Source of the DNA: Dipteronia dyeriana
Lineage: Eukaryota; Streptophyta; Magnoliopsida; Sapindales; Sapindaceae
Length of the DNA stretch: 64,000 bases
Assembly (NCBI GenBank): GCA_032871835.1
Contig: CM065297.1
Coordinates: 684,501-748,500, forward strand
Reading direction: 5' to 3'
Shown here in pieces: positions 11,073-22,376 of this stretch; positions within the stretch are counted from its first letter, which is position 1; every line of letters begins with the position of its first letter. Both the position numbers and the translations under genes were made by a program. Under the pieces are notes generated by a model. It made no database searches and was not told where the DNA came from. It worked only from the letters and a program-made list of their open reading frames with translations.

Positions 11073-11595
11073 AAATGACCTTTAAAGTAGATGTGAAGAA
11101 ACTAGGAAAATCTTTGAAGAAAAATCCACTATGCGTAAGAAAACTCTAGGCTATTTGCTTATGTCTGCGAAAAATGAACCAGAACAACTCCTTTTTCAGT
11201 TTAAATAGGATATTCAAAAGTCGAAGACATGAAATCCTAGGGTCTCAAAATGCGGGAAAAATAAAAAAGAAGGATTTGATGATGTAGGCGGCGTATCAGG
11301 TGATCCATAAGTCGTTTCTCATAAATGCTACTAGAGAAATTGAGCGGTTGAAGGGCACGTGTCATGGAGAGAACTGACCAGGTCGTCAGAATTCCAAAAT
11401 GTCGCAATAACTGAGATTTCACGTGAAGGGACAAATTACATTTACATGGTAGCCATTAAGATATGTCATTAATGCGAGGCGTTGTTTTAAGGATTATTAT
11501 TCCTATATTAATGAGGCATAAAAGGTTAGAAGATTGATTAAAATACTTTTTTCGAGAACAAAATCCTACTCGGTAAAAATATTTTAAAGGGGTAT
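11073..11595 (+). other. Region between antisense gene start and 3' LTR of element A, with polypurine tract
   Basis: There is no coding sequence I can support here. This stretch would hold the promoter of the antisense gene, though I cannot point to a convincing box. The polypurine tract tttaaaggggtat (11583-11595) directly precedes the 3' LTR and would prime plus-strand DNA synthesis. Confidence 0.6.
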
Positions 11596-12442
11596 TGTTA
11601 TATATATATTTTGTCGAATGTACACGTCACAGACAGGTAGGACGATACCTTGAAAGATTTCCAGATGGGCATTCAAGTTGGCATCTAGAAAATACCTTTC
11701 AAGATATCACAAAGGAATAAGAACCCGAGTAAGTCTGAACGCTGGTATTCAACACGTTGTGCCTCACTCAGGACAGAGTATTTAGCACATTACGTTGTAC
11801 TCGGGACAATATAGGAAACCCGAATAAAGAAACCCAGAACATGATTCACACGTGGGTGAACCAAGAGTCATGCTCAAATACGTAAAACATCTGTGTCAAA
11901 GAGTTTCTAGAAGAATAAAATACCAAATAGGAAACAGATTCTGAATCAAGCAACAACTCTACTTCTTCGAGAAAACTGCACATCTACTAGGAAATAAGTC
12001 CTAAACAGACTATACCATCAGAATCCCATTTGATCTCCACACGGTCTTCGAAATAGGAAAGAAGATAAAAAATGACCTCAACAAGCAATCTGTCTTGATT
12101 TAAATACAATTCCTTTTTACTTGCAACAAGGATTAGGGTTCTATGCATTTATAAATAGACCCCCAATCCCACTATTAGAGGGGATATAGAATGTATATAC
12201 AGAAAAAATCACTAAAAGAAAGGGGCAATAGAGATCGAGTGGTGTAATTCTTCATTAAAATAGTGGATTTGGCTTGGTTATGTATTCAACCACCCGTGGA
12301 CGTTTCTCCGATCAGCGGAGTTTTACCATGTAAACTCATGTTGTTATTACTCACATTACATTCTCTTTCTCTTTCTTTTTTTGACAGGTATAACCAAATC
12401 CAATGTTGTTGACTCTCACCCATCGAGAAATCGATGTCAACA
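11596..12442 (+). repeat. 3' LTR of element A
   Basis: An 847-bp LTR starting TGTTATATATAT and ending GATGTCAACA. Its inner half matches 985-1576. A TATA box, tataaata, lies at 12150-12157, downstream of the conserved caaggattagggttctatgc. That arrangement is shared with the LTRs at 37898-38698 and 49028-49967. Confidence 0.9.
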
Positions 12443-13155
12443 CATGACAATGCATTAATTATCACATAATAAAAGAATACATGAATTGACCGAGTACGAT
12501 AGGTTTATCTAACATAAAAAATATGCTAATTACAAAAATTATCCAAGACATTCCTTGGTCTTCATGTAATTCTTTAATCTTTACATTTTGTATTCTGAAT
12601 ATTCTGGGCCCAAAATCAAGTCTAACTTGATTTATTTTGATGGATCTATCTCATTGATTAAATCTCTAAAGCCCAAATGTTACTCTAACATTTTTCGTAG
12701 GCTTGGGACTTTCCAAAAAAAAAATTGGCCTAAACTTGCTTACGTACACGCAGGTGACAACTGCACAAAACACACAACAATTGAATGTTGAGCAAGGTGA
12801 TTACAGCAGTGTAACTTTGCACATGGTTCACAAGTGGCGTGCATGATTGATGCACAAAGACATTACATGTGTTGTGTGTTGAACAATTAACAATCAATAA
12901 AAAAAAATTACATTTAATATCCAAAACCCTAAAACACACCTTACCATACAATTAACGATCAATAATGCTTTTAAAAAAAATTAAACACCTTACCATACAA
13001 TTATCGATCAATCATGCTTTTAAAAAAAATTAAAACATCATACATTCAATAGATTATGCCTACACATATATACATGCAATTAATCAAGAATGAAAAAATG
13101 ATTTATTCGAATATATCGTACTAAGCTTTGAAAACAATTGTAAGCCCTTGAGTCA
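12443..13155 (-). other. Probable copia 5' spacer, reversed, non-coding
   Basis: AT-rich sequence without a supportable gene, between the 3' LTR of A and a reversed copia LTR. Its position and composition suggest the leader between LTR and gag of that copia element. The primer site expected at the junction is not visible. It contains the 49-bp duplication listed separately. Confidence 0.4.
12936..13033 (+). repeat. 49-bp tandem duplication
   Basis: Two direct copies of a unit beginning acaccttaccatacaatta start at 12936 and 12985. They differ by only a few bases and each ends in an A-rich run. A local slippage duplication. Confidence 0.85.
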
Positions 13156-14961
13156 TGCAACGAAAGGGATTTTCAAAAACTTAAAAAAAAAAAAAATCAT
13201 ACCTCAAGGATAACTCCTTCTTACTTTAATTCTTGATATTGCTTTCCGATTTGTACCACCAGTTCATTGTCGTTATCTCCTAGGTTCCAACAACTACGTG
13301 TGGGCGCGTCACGGGCTTCAGGATGTTGTATGGAGGTTGTAGAAACAGCACAAAAAAACTCTTGTTTTTGTGTATAAGGATTCAACCACTTAAAAACTAG
13401 AATTAAAAAAAAAAAAAACTTTTTTTTCTTTGGTGGCTGCACCACCTCTTTCTCTTTTTCTTATTTGCTTCTCTTTGGTGGCCGCACCTATTTTTAATTT
13501 TCTTCTTGTTTCTCTTCTTTCTTTTTGTTGTTGTTCAAATCACCATCCAAAGCATATATATATATTAAGACTAGATAATTATCTTTTCCAAAATATATCT
13601 TTATATATTCAAAAGTTAATTAGTATTTATGTGTCATAGGTAGAGCAAGATTCTAACTCCCACAAAACCCTAGTCGATTTACACTTAAATACTTGACTTC
13701 CCAAAGAATAAAGTGATCTAATTATTTTATGTCTTAGTCATGATTTGAATATGTAACCTCCAATTAATAATTAATTCATAATTCATAATTATTAATTCAT
13801 TAAGTAAATAATCTAATTAATAAAATAATTTAATTATTAATATAGTAATTAAATAATCTCAGTAATCAATTAATTCCTGAATAAATAAGTGACACTTTGG
13901 TAACATAATTAATTGGACAATCCAATTAATTAAGCGTGACCCTTATTACCTCCAGCGTTCCGGGCTAACAAGAGGACCTAATGGACTCACTGTCTTGAAC
14001 TCCAATAATACTTAGAAATAATTGATTAAACTTTTTAATTAATATTTCACCATTATGAACCTTGGAGTTACTCCACTAAAATCCGAGGCTGTAATATCAT
14101 AATTGTAGATGTTTTTACAAAAACTCAGTGTCCATCGATATAACTATTACATATGGTATGATCCTCCATAAGTAGTTCATAATTAGAGCTAGGTCATAAA
14201 GTCTGTTACACCCCTATAATTATATCTTGTTGATTAAGAACCATTGATTCTCTAATGAACAATAAATCCTAACTTCCTTTACAGAAGAAGGAGAGCGCTC
14301 ATATTGTTCAAGCCCTGAATTAACTCTTTTGGGAACTAATATCTACTTCACGCAAGAAGGAGTGGATTTCACTATCGTATACAGACCTTTTCAACCACAA
14401 GTCAAACCGTGATTCCAACATACGAAGTTATTGATTGGAAATACAACTTCGATCTCACCCATGGTATATCAAAAACCATGATCTAATCTGAAGGAGTCGA
14501 TAAGACACTCGGGATTATGAACACCCATAAATTGCCATAATTTGTCGATATATATATGAATCCTATCATTTAACGGATCTTGGTGAAAGATTCATATAGA
14601 TTATGGCCCAGTCCTATATGATCACATTATATAAGGTGCCTTTATTCTCATATCACAATATGAACAGTACAGGATGAGACCATCGTACATTACGGAATGG
14701 ACCGCAACTGTAGATTAACAACAAATGAAGTACCCAACTCTATTTGTTATCTATGGATTCTTTAGATTTTTCTTCTCAAGTTGATTACCTCTGTACATAA
14801 CACTCATATACTCAGTTAGAGATTACATATGATAATCTTGGATGTCAAGTACACATGATATAAACGTATGAGACAGATTGTAGAATGAATGAACTACTTC
14901 TTTTACTAATGTTTCATTAACATTTACAAATTACAAGCTTTAGGGCATAAAACCCAACAAT
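13156..14961 (-). mobile_element. Copia (Tork/Angela-like) LTR, reversed, probably solo or truncated
   Basis: The right edge at 14961 ends in ataaaacccaaca; read on the minus strand this gives TGTTGGGTTTTATGCCC, a typical start of long plant copia LTRs. The segment is AT-rich and non-coding. The left edge is inferred at 13156 (tgcaacgaaaggg), by analogy with the U5 end of the copia LTR at 54423-56824, and is uncertain by tens of bases or more. It abuts the RT of SIRE-like element E, so it inserted into or truncated that element. Confidence 0.65.
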
Positions 14962-14963
14962 TG

Positions 14964-15697
14964 CATGAGGGATCTTCATATCCCAAGCTGAATATGCCAA
15001 GAACCCAGTGAAAAAAAAATTCTTTGAGAAGGCAAAACATTGTGACACACCAAAGAGTACCTCTTTGAAATTGAGCAAAGATGCTAGTGGGAAACGTGTA
15101 GATTAAAGCCTATATTATGGCATGATTGGTAGCTTGCTTTACTTGACTGCAAGTAGGCCCGATGTAGCATTTAGTATGGGTGTTTGTGCTAGGTACCAAG
15201 CAGATCCCTAGGAATCCCATCTCTCCTTCGTGAAAAGAATCATTCGATATGTGAATAGGATATTCAACTATGGGGTATGGTACTCTTTTGACACTAATGC
15301 TAGATTATTTGGCTTTAGTGATGCAAATTTGGCAGTTAACTGTGATGATAGAAAGAGTACATCGCGCAGTTGTTTCTTCTTAGGGAACAACTTAGTGTCT
15401 TGGTTTTACAAGAATCAAAACTCCATCTCTTTGTTCACATTCGAGGCCGAGTACATCGTAGCATGGAGTGCATGTACACAACTCTTTTGGATGAAACAAA
15501 TGCTAGTGGACTATGGCTCTGATCAAGGTACTCTAACCCTCTATTGTGATAACATGAGTGCTATTAACATTTCAAAAAATCTTGTTCAACACTCTAGGAC
15601 CAATCATATAGACATTAGACATCATTTCATTAAATGCATTGCACTTGAACATGTTGGCATAAATGGTCAGCTAGCAGATTTGTTCACTAAACCTTAG
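14964..15697 (+). pseudogene. Element E RT end and RNase H pseudogene
   Basis: It begins in frame with GIFISQAEYAKNPV and continues through LKLSKDASGKRVD, then a stop (TAG for the usual Gln-type position), GMIGSLLYLTASRPDVAFSM, another stop, and an open stretch from 15230. That stretch contains the RNase H motifs FGFSDANLA (Asp), FEAEYIVA (Glu) and LTLYCDNMSAINIS (Asp), and ends with the typical QLADLFTKP before a stop. The three acidic residues are present, but upstream stops and missing RT make it a relic. Confidence 0.88.
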
Positions 15698-16904
15698 ACT
15701 CAACTAGGTTTAAATCACTTAGTAGGTCTATTGGCATTTGTCATATGTCTTGACGAGTTTTTGGCTATGGACCCCATATGGGGTCTCAAGCAAAGAGAGC
15801 TACTTTTGCATTGATATAAGCAAAAACTTGTTCGATTTTATGCTTTTTAATTAATTGCTTGAGTATCTTGGTTGCACATATTTGATTACGTGATTTTCAT
15901 TAATAAGTATGTCCTTGCTTTGTTTGCAATCCATGTCTCATTTAATTTCAAACATTCATTTTTCGACTAAAAAAATTGATTAGAAAGTACATTTGACTGA
16001 CCCATAATTTATCTCCATGATATGTGAACTTGATTTTGACATGCTAAAATAATATGCATGAGGTATTTATGTGAAATTGGGTGTGAAAGCAATTGACAAG
16101 TCTAAACTCAATAAGAACATTTTGTCCTTTCAATTAATATGGATGTCACATCCAATTTAGCCTTGTTTCTCTTCTTAATGGTTGAACAAGACAAAAATCA
16201 ATAAGGATTTTATATCCATTCAATCAAAAAGGATTTTATATCCATGTCTTGATTGGCCATTAAGAATTGATAAAATTTCTTCTGTGATTTAAAAGCTTTA
16301 AATTCTACATCTTGTTTATTTTTGACGTTTGACTTCTTTCAAAACCTCTTCTGATATTTGCTTTGCCAAATACCATGCTTTTGAAAGTTGAAGTTGCATG
16401 TATTTCATCCAAGGTAAAAATATCACACATATTCTTAAAATCAAATCTCCTTACTCTTCTCTCGCACTTAATTAAATTGCATAAAGTTGTAGCGTATGAT
16501 TATACATTTACCTTGCAAATATCTCTCTTTGCTAAGTGACCTACTTAGGGAATACTCCTTTGTGTTTGAGTGAGTTTGAGTTGATTCTTTTGAGAGTTTC
16601 ATATGAGAGGAGTTTGACTTGTTTAGGGGGAGCATTTGCATTTGCATTGTTGTTACATGTTTTTTGCTTCTTTTATGCAAATTGCTCTATATTTTTTATT
16701 TCTCTTGATCACCTCACATACACTTGTCTTGGCAAGTGTAGTTTCTTTGTTTTGTTGGGATAGTTATTCTACAAGAGATGGAAGATTTGAAGATCTAGTT
16801 TTAAGTATCTCTATGTGTTGTAGAATATGTCTTTTGTTGACCTCTTGTTGTTTTTATTTGTGAGGATGATTTGTGACTAGTGGTTTATAGCCAAATGAGG
16901 ATAT
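15698..16904 (+). other. Element E 3' non-coding region
   Basis: Sequence between the end of pol and the LTR, with no gene. It shares blocks with 35030-36226 of element C, including gaccccatatgggg followed by ctcaagcaaagaga. It ends in a decayed polypurine stretch before the LTR. Confidence 0.75.
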
Positions 16905-18170
16905 TGTAAGTTCCTTAATTGTAGATTGGCTTATTTCGTTAACAAACCACAGGTTGGGGCTCAAATATGTAAGGGTAGATTAGGCCAACCTTGCTCGTGA
17001 CCAAGGTAAATTACTTGTGCTTATTCCTTTGAAGAGATTTAGGTGCTCACACACTTCACACTTGCACATTCTGACTTTTTGCACATACTGACTTTAGTAT
17101 GTGAGTTGTTTTGCCCAAAAAAGAGGATTTTCCTCTTTCCGTGGTTCAAGTTGCACGGTGAGCACCAAGTACTGTCGAGGTTCCATCAGTGGTGGGTTCC
17201 AAAAGTGAAATGATATGGGAACCGCGGCTTGTGCACTGCTTGCACAGTGGTCCCTACCGCGTTTTTCTCTAGTGGGCACAATATTGCCTATACCTCGGTT
17301 TGTGCACTTGCAGGCATAGCGGTCCCTACCGCAGTGTTGTCCAGGCGATGCACCGTGGTCTAGACAACTTACCTGTACTGCGGTCTAGCCAGCGGTAGTG
17401 AAAGGGTTTGGTTGCCTTTTTCCCTTAACGACGTCTTTTGTTTGAGGCACCATATATATATGTTCTCTTCTTCTCAATGTTTCTTTGTGAGTTTGAGAAC
17501 CCATTTTTGAGAGACCAAGCTTTCCCAGAGATGGAAAGACTCCTAAATACTCACCTTTACTCAACCAAACACCATTGGAAAATCATCTAGCATCATCCAA
17601 GTGTGGTACTTAATCTAGATAAATCTATTTGAATTTGCATTTAGATAATTGATATCTAGGATTTGCATTCATTGTTATCATTTAAATCCTTAGATAGGCT
17701 TAAATGTGTTAACCTAACATTTTTGCATCTAGAATATTTCCATATATTCACTTAGGTTGTTATATCTCTTCATTAGTTGTAAGCCTTGTGACTAAGTGGT
17801 TTAGTACACAAGTTTGTTGGTCCAAGATTACTATTAGAGGCATGTTGGGTAGGGTGAAAGGGTTAGTAACCGTGGATGGTGTGATGGAAGGTCAACCTTG
17901 GTTGTAAACTTTCATTCAACAGTGGATTTGTGGACCGTATGTGGCTAGAAGGATAGTCCATGAGTTTTACCCAGTGGAAGGTTTCTAACGTAAACCATAT
18001 CATGTGTTTTTATTTTTTTATGCATAATTATGTTTAATTGAATGCTTGAATATATGGGGTAGATTTATTAACATTGATTAATTCGAAAAGTTGGTAAGCA
18101 ATCGAATTAAAAAATTATTCACCCCCTCTCCTCTAGGTATTTAGACATACACATTAAGGGGATTTTTAGG
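16905..18170 (+). repeat. 3' LTR of element E
   Basis: It starts TGTAAGTTCCTTAATTG like the LTRs of element C and ends near aaggggattttt; the right edge is uncertain by about 10 bases. A TATA box (tatatata) lies at 17453-17460, preceded by the GC-rich module at 17218-17405. At about 1.27 kb it is shorter than the 1.67 kb LTRs of element C. Confidence 0.8.
17218..17405 (+). promoter_or_regulatory. GC-rich U3 module upstream of the TATA box in element E
   Basis: Repeated variants of ccgcggt / gtggtctagaca / gcggtctag lie 50-235 bases upstream of the TATA box. They are the most GC-rich part of this LTR. The same kind of block is found in the LTRs of elements C and D. Confidence 0.55.
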
Positions 18171-18883
18171 CTCACTTGAAAGTGATAGGTGTAATTATAT
18201 ACACGTCCCGATGCATGGGTATAGCACAGGTAGGAACATGTGCAGGACCCGTACAATCCCCTGATCTCTGCTTCTTCGTTCCTGGTGTACGGGTATATCG
18301 CTGGTAAAGTGCTGGTGCAGACCCGTACACCACATGCTTGCCTGATCATCTTGCATCTTTTCGTGCCCTGAATTGTTTGGAACTGAGTGCACTACCTGCA
18401 TAAAACAATTGCAAAAATTAACCAGTCTTTCTTTATTCAACAAATAACACCTTTAAAAGCATAAAAACTTAATATAAAACTTCATCTATTGAACCATGAA
18501 AAATAATTCACAATAGGTTTTCTCCATACTAAGATCTACCTATTACACAAACAAGCAAATGACATCAATTTTAAAATAGGGCAGCTCAAAGACATAAGAG
18601 AAAACAAATTTTGAAGTCTAATTTTTACTAGAAATTTATCAACACAATGAATGCGAAGTAGGATAATGTTCAACCGAAGGTGGTTTGACTTGATGGGGAG
18701 GTCCCTTCTTTTTAATCGCCCAAATGGGTGCCAATGATTCAACTAAATTTTTCTTTCTCTTTGTCCTTTCTCTATCTAATAAGTCTTTTCTATCCCAAAT
18801 ATTCTTTACTATTTATGGGATCTTTGTAGACCTATTTCTATTCCTCTTAAATTTCATAAATTTGAAACAATGGGCCTTAATTC
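18171..18883. other. Unassigned segment with LTR-promoter-like block
   Basis: There is no gene. 18205-18340 contains repeated words of a second kind (acccgtaca, gtgtacgggta, gcagacccgtacacc). On the minus strand these lie just upstream of tatataat (18194-18201). The layout resembles the U3 modules of nearby LTRs, but with a different core, suggesting a truncated reversed LTR of another family. The remainder is AT-rich with no recognised content. Confidence 0.4.
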
Positions 18884-19420
18884 CTAAGAACAAGTGAAGC
18901 AAGTAAATGGATGATCAGAAGAATTCCCACTATTTCCATTGTCATGAGGCCTTTGGTGTAGCCTCCATTGAAGGGTTTTCTCTTCCTTCTCCATTTTGTC
19001 AAGTTGGACTAAATAGTCACACTTCTTGACTTTGGCTGTTTTTAATTGCTCTTCTTTCTTACTCAATTGTTCATTGACCACTTTCAAGGCATTTGCCTTT
19101 TGCTCCACATCTATCATCAATCTTTTAGTCTTTTTTGTATATTCTTCTTCAAATTCTTCCTCAAATTCTTCCAAAAGTGTAACAAGCTTTACTAGATCTT
19201 TGGCTTTAGACTTTTTCTCCTCTTTAAGGCTTCCTAGTTGCTCTTTCAATTCTTTATTGATGGAAGTAAGTTTATGAACCTTCTCCCTTAGAAATTCATT
19301 TTCAATCTTAAGAAGCTTCACTAAAAGCCTTAACTTCTTGTCTTTTTTTTTTCTATCTTGAAGTCTCTAGCCACTTCTTCAAGCATTCTTTCATCAAAAT
19401 TGCCTATTTCGTTTTCATTG
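18884..19420 (-). pseudogene. Coiled-coil ORF remnant of unknown origin
   Basis: Reading on the minus strand from about 19420, a highly charged sequence contains FDERMLEEVARDFKI. From 19321 it runs open for 145 residues, dominated by Lys/Glu/Leu heptads (LKEQLGSLKEEKK, FEEEFEEEYTKK). A short C-terminal tail is rich in His/Asn/Ser. It looks like the coiled-coil part of a retrotransposon Gag, as in element C, but I see no zinc knuckle. It is cut on the right by the Athila LTR at 19484. A fragment of a host gene cannot be excluded. Confidence 0.4.
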
Positions 19421-19483
19421 GCTCTTTCTCTTCGATGTCATCTTGATGGCCTTCTTCCATTTCCGAGGCCAATTCAAATGTCT

Positions 19484-20618
19484 TTATAACCAAAAAAAAT
19501 TTAAAGATTGAATTATTACTAAATCTAAATTAAATTAATCTAAGAAAGCAATTGAGAAGTTTTGGTTAGTGATCAATAAAAAGAAAAATTAGGTCATTAA
19601 TGCTCCCCAACTATGTCTACTCAATGTTTCAAATTGACTTTGAAAAAGATATTAATTTAATTAGGGGTTCATTCTTATCTTTGGTATGATTGTACCATAT
19701 GATCCTAAGATGAATCAAGTGTTCTCAATAATAATTTATCAATGGTTCAAACTACAACCTAGAACCCATTAAGTGCAAGAACAATGAATCAAAACCTACT
19801 TGCATAGATCAATGCTATGATAATTTTCATCCATTTAATTGAATATTAATTAAGATTACATATAGATCAATACTCCAACCTCAATCATTTAAGTTATCAA
19901 AACCCAAAATTCATGCCAACCTATGATCATGCATTAACAAGAATAAAGATTCAAGACATAAGATGAATTGAATTCAAAACTTGATTTAATTAAATATAAT
20001 CAATTCTAACAAAGAACATTCATAGAAGTTCATATTGATTCCCAGTATGATGTTAGTTACACATCATGAAAATAAAAGAAGAAGAAAAAGAAAAGATAGA
20101 ACCCAATACTTCAAGTCATCGATTGAAATCTTCTTAATCTTCGATCTTCTGATGTGTAAAGATGATGAGAGAATTTTTGTAAGGTGTTTGTTGAAGAAAA
20201 TAATGGTTCAGAAGGATAGAATGTCTATCCTCTTTTGAAAAAGAATAATAAGTCTATATATAGGTCCTCCACCATGTAGGGTTTCAAAATTCCTTAGAAA
20301 ACAAGGAATGCGCACGATCGCTCACTAGACCGTGGCACGGCCACCTTGCACAGACCGTGATACTCCAAACGTTGTGCTCTCTGGTCATTTTCGCTGTGTC
20401 AACCGCTGTGTAAACAAGTACTTAGCCACGGTTTAGACCGCAGCTGTGAAAGATGGTACGCCTGGACTTTGTCGCTGGATACGATGAGGTAGAGGCTATG
20501 CTTGGGCAAAGACCTACACATGCTCAATAAACAAATTAAATAGCTTAAATTACTCGAGAGACATGTTTATTACATAGGAAATAGAGGAGAAAAAAAAATA
20601 TAAAAAATAAACCGATCA
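19484..20618 (-). repeat. 3' LTR of element D, end truncated
   Basis: It aligns with 40445-41684 of the 5' LTR, for example the shared gctccccaactat block. About 145 bases of U5 are missing at the left edge. On the minus strand it starts at 20618 (TGATCGGTTTATT), directly after the polypurine tract. A minus-strand TATA box lies at 20254-20262. Confidence 0.85.
20305..20460 (-). promoter_or_regulatory. GC-rich U3 module in the element D 3' LTR
   Basis: It contains agaccgtgg, accgctgtg and cggtttagaccg, a one-base variant of the palindrome CGGTCTAGACCG. It lies just upstream of the minus-strand TATA box at 20254-20262. Confidence 0.55.
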
Positions 20619-20630
20619 AATACCCCCAAA
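20619..20630 (-). other. Polypurine tract of element D
   Basis: Minus strand TTTGGGGGTA directly precedes the LTR start. Further upstream the context TTTTGCTCGAGGACTAGC is characteristic of Athila-type 3' ends. Confidence 0.75.
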
Positions 20631-22376
20631 TATATCTTTTGCTAGTCCTCGAGCAAAACTAAGAAAACAAAATTCAAAAACTAATCCTAAAAATAAAAAT
20701 CATAACTGAGCTACATTCGTATGGAAAACGATAGCATTGACCGTATGCTACAAGCTTTTAAAATACCAATCATCAAAAATGCATTCGAATGGTGCCCATA
20801 TTGAAACAATGCATGCAAAAGCCATTAAGTAAAGACTAAAGATAAGTCACAAACTGAATGCATTGCTCAATTTTTAATGAAAAGCCCATACTCAAGACAT
20901 TCAATTTTCAAAGTCACATTCGCTAAATGCCATAGATGTAATTCGCCTCGACTCTAGTTCTCATAAGATATCACTCATTAATTTCACATAAAGCCTAGGC
21001 AAATACACTCATCAAGCATATGCAATAGAGGTTATGCACAAGAAATTTCAAGTCTTGATCACATATGAGTATAGATAAGAAATAACGCTTTATTAATATA
21101 CAAAAGATCTCATGAAATGAATCAAGCACTATGAACAAGATAGACACATGTTTCACTTCTATTTTCATAGAAAGGATAACCAGCAGATCATTTACACTTT
21201 TATTAAGGTAATAATGGGGCCATTGGGTGAAGGTTAAGAAAGAATGGGAAATTAAGAATTCAAAAACCTAAACCATGCCAAGAGAGTCTTAAACTACCTA
21301 TACGACTTTGCTCAAATCTTTTGGTCTTCAATTATTTCTTGGTAAGTGGAATTTTGCCACTTAATACTGTCCAAGTCTTCAAAAATTACCATTCTCCATC
21401 ATGTCTAACTCTTCTATAGTGGATACGACCTTGCAATTTATTTGACTTAATTGCACTTGATAACTTATATTCTCTGATTCTTTATTTTGGTGGTATATAT
21501 ATATTGTTTTTTTTGAATGAAATGAAGAAATAATAAAGAACCTGAAATTACATATAAACTCATAATTATCAAACTTACACTTTTGGATTGAATGTAGCTC
21601 TTCTTTTATTGGCCTCTGTTCAAAAATGCACAAAAATCACTTGCAAAACTATCACATCTTCTTTACATTCTCAAAGCATGATCTCAAGCTATAAGGTATG
21701 GCTATAATATAGGCTACATGGGTTATAGTTAATGTGGCGAAGAAAGAAAAAGGCTTATTAAGTGTTTGGCTTCAAACAGGGCTATGGAGCACACAACACT
21801 TGGGTAGGAAATATTTAAAGCCTTTTAAGTAATTCAAGCACACATAGTCTAATCATTACTTCCACTGGTTCAACTTACTCATGATCAAAATTTACATGTG
21901 ACTTCTTTAAAGATGAAAATTTTACAATGCTCAATGTATAACCTATATAGATCAAGTCTAATGTTAAGAACCAACTGAGTGTTTAGGAGCAGAAACAAAA
22001 GAACCCTCATATGATGTCATTTATGTATGCTTTTTGGCTTAGTGAACTCACTAGGGTAGTCTCTACTATTAATCATGGTAATCCAACTAAGCTTCCTATC
22101 CACTATGACGTCAAGAGCATGTCATAAATTTTTGAAAAATGCAATACACTACTCTAAATGGCAAAAAGTTAGTGTAAACTTAGTTATTAAAGCATAATAT
22201 CATGGATCACACCCTAAAACCTAAACTTAACATTGTCTCTAATGGTGATAAGTGAGGAAAGACGAGAGTAAAAAAATAACTTTTAAACAAAATTTAAGAA
22301 AAGGAAATACTAAAAATACTAAAATTCAAATCAAAGCACATAGTTAAGAAGAAAATAAAAAGAAAAAGAATCAAAA
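20631..22376 (-). other. Element D 3' non-coding region
   Basis: About 1.75 kb of AT-rich sequence between the third ORF and the polypurine tract. I see no coding potential beyond chance ORFs and no obvious repeats. Confidence 0.6.

Larger units (their letters stand above)
985..12442 (+). mobile_element. Element A: Ty3/gypsy Tat-lineage (Retand/Grande-like) retrotransposon, degenerate
   Basis: The plus-strand order is 5' LTR remnant, primer binding site, gag, protease, reverse transcriptase, RNase H, a second (archaeal-type) RNase H, integrase, a long 3' region, polypurine tract and 3' LTR. The second RNase H before integrase and the long 3' region with an antisense gene are hallmarks of the plant Tat lineage. 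The length of about 11.5 kb fits. Every coding domain carries stops or frameshifts, so the copy is dead. The outer part of the 5' LTR is hidden by the copia LTR at 1-984, so no target duplication can be checked. Confidence 0.9.
14962..18170 (+). mobile_element. Element E: SIRE/Maximus-like copia, 5'-truncated
   Basis: Only the end of RT, the RNase H, the 3' non-coding region and the 3' LTR remain. The RNase H sequence is of SIRE type. The 3' region and LTR are homologous to those of element C (31140-37897). Everything upstream of RT is missing at the copia LTR boundary (14961). Confidence 0.85.

Noticed and set aside
10553..11434. Additional minus-strand frames near the start of the antisense gene of A (10553-10756, 11237-11434)
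   Set aside because: The first overlaps in another frame the Ser/Glu-rich N-terminal segment that leads into the conserved block. The second lies upstream with no match in element B.
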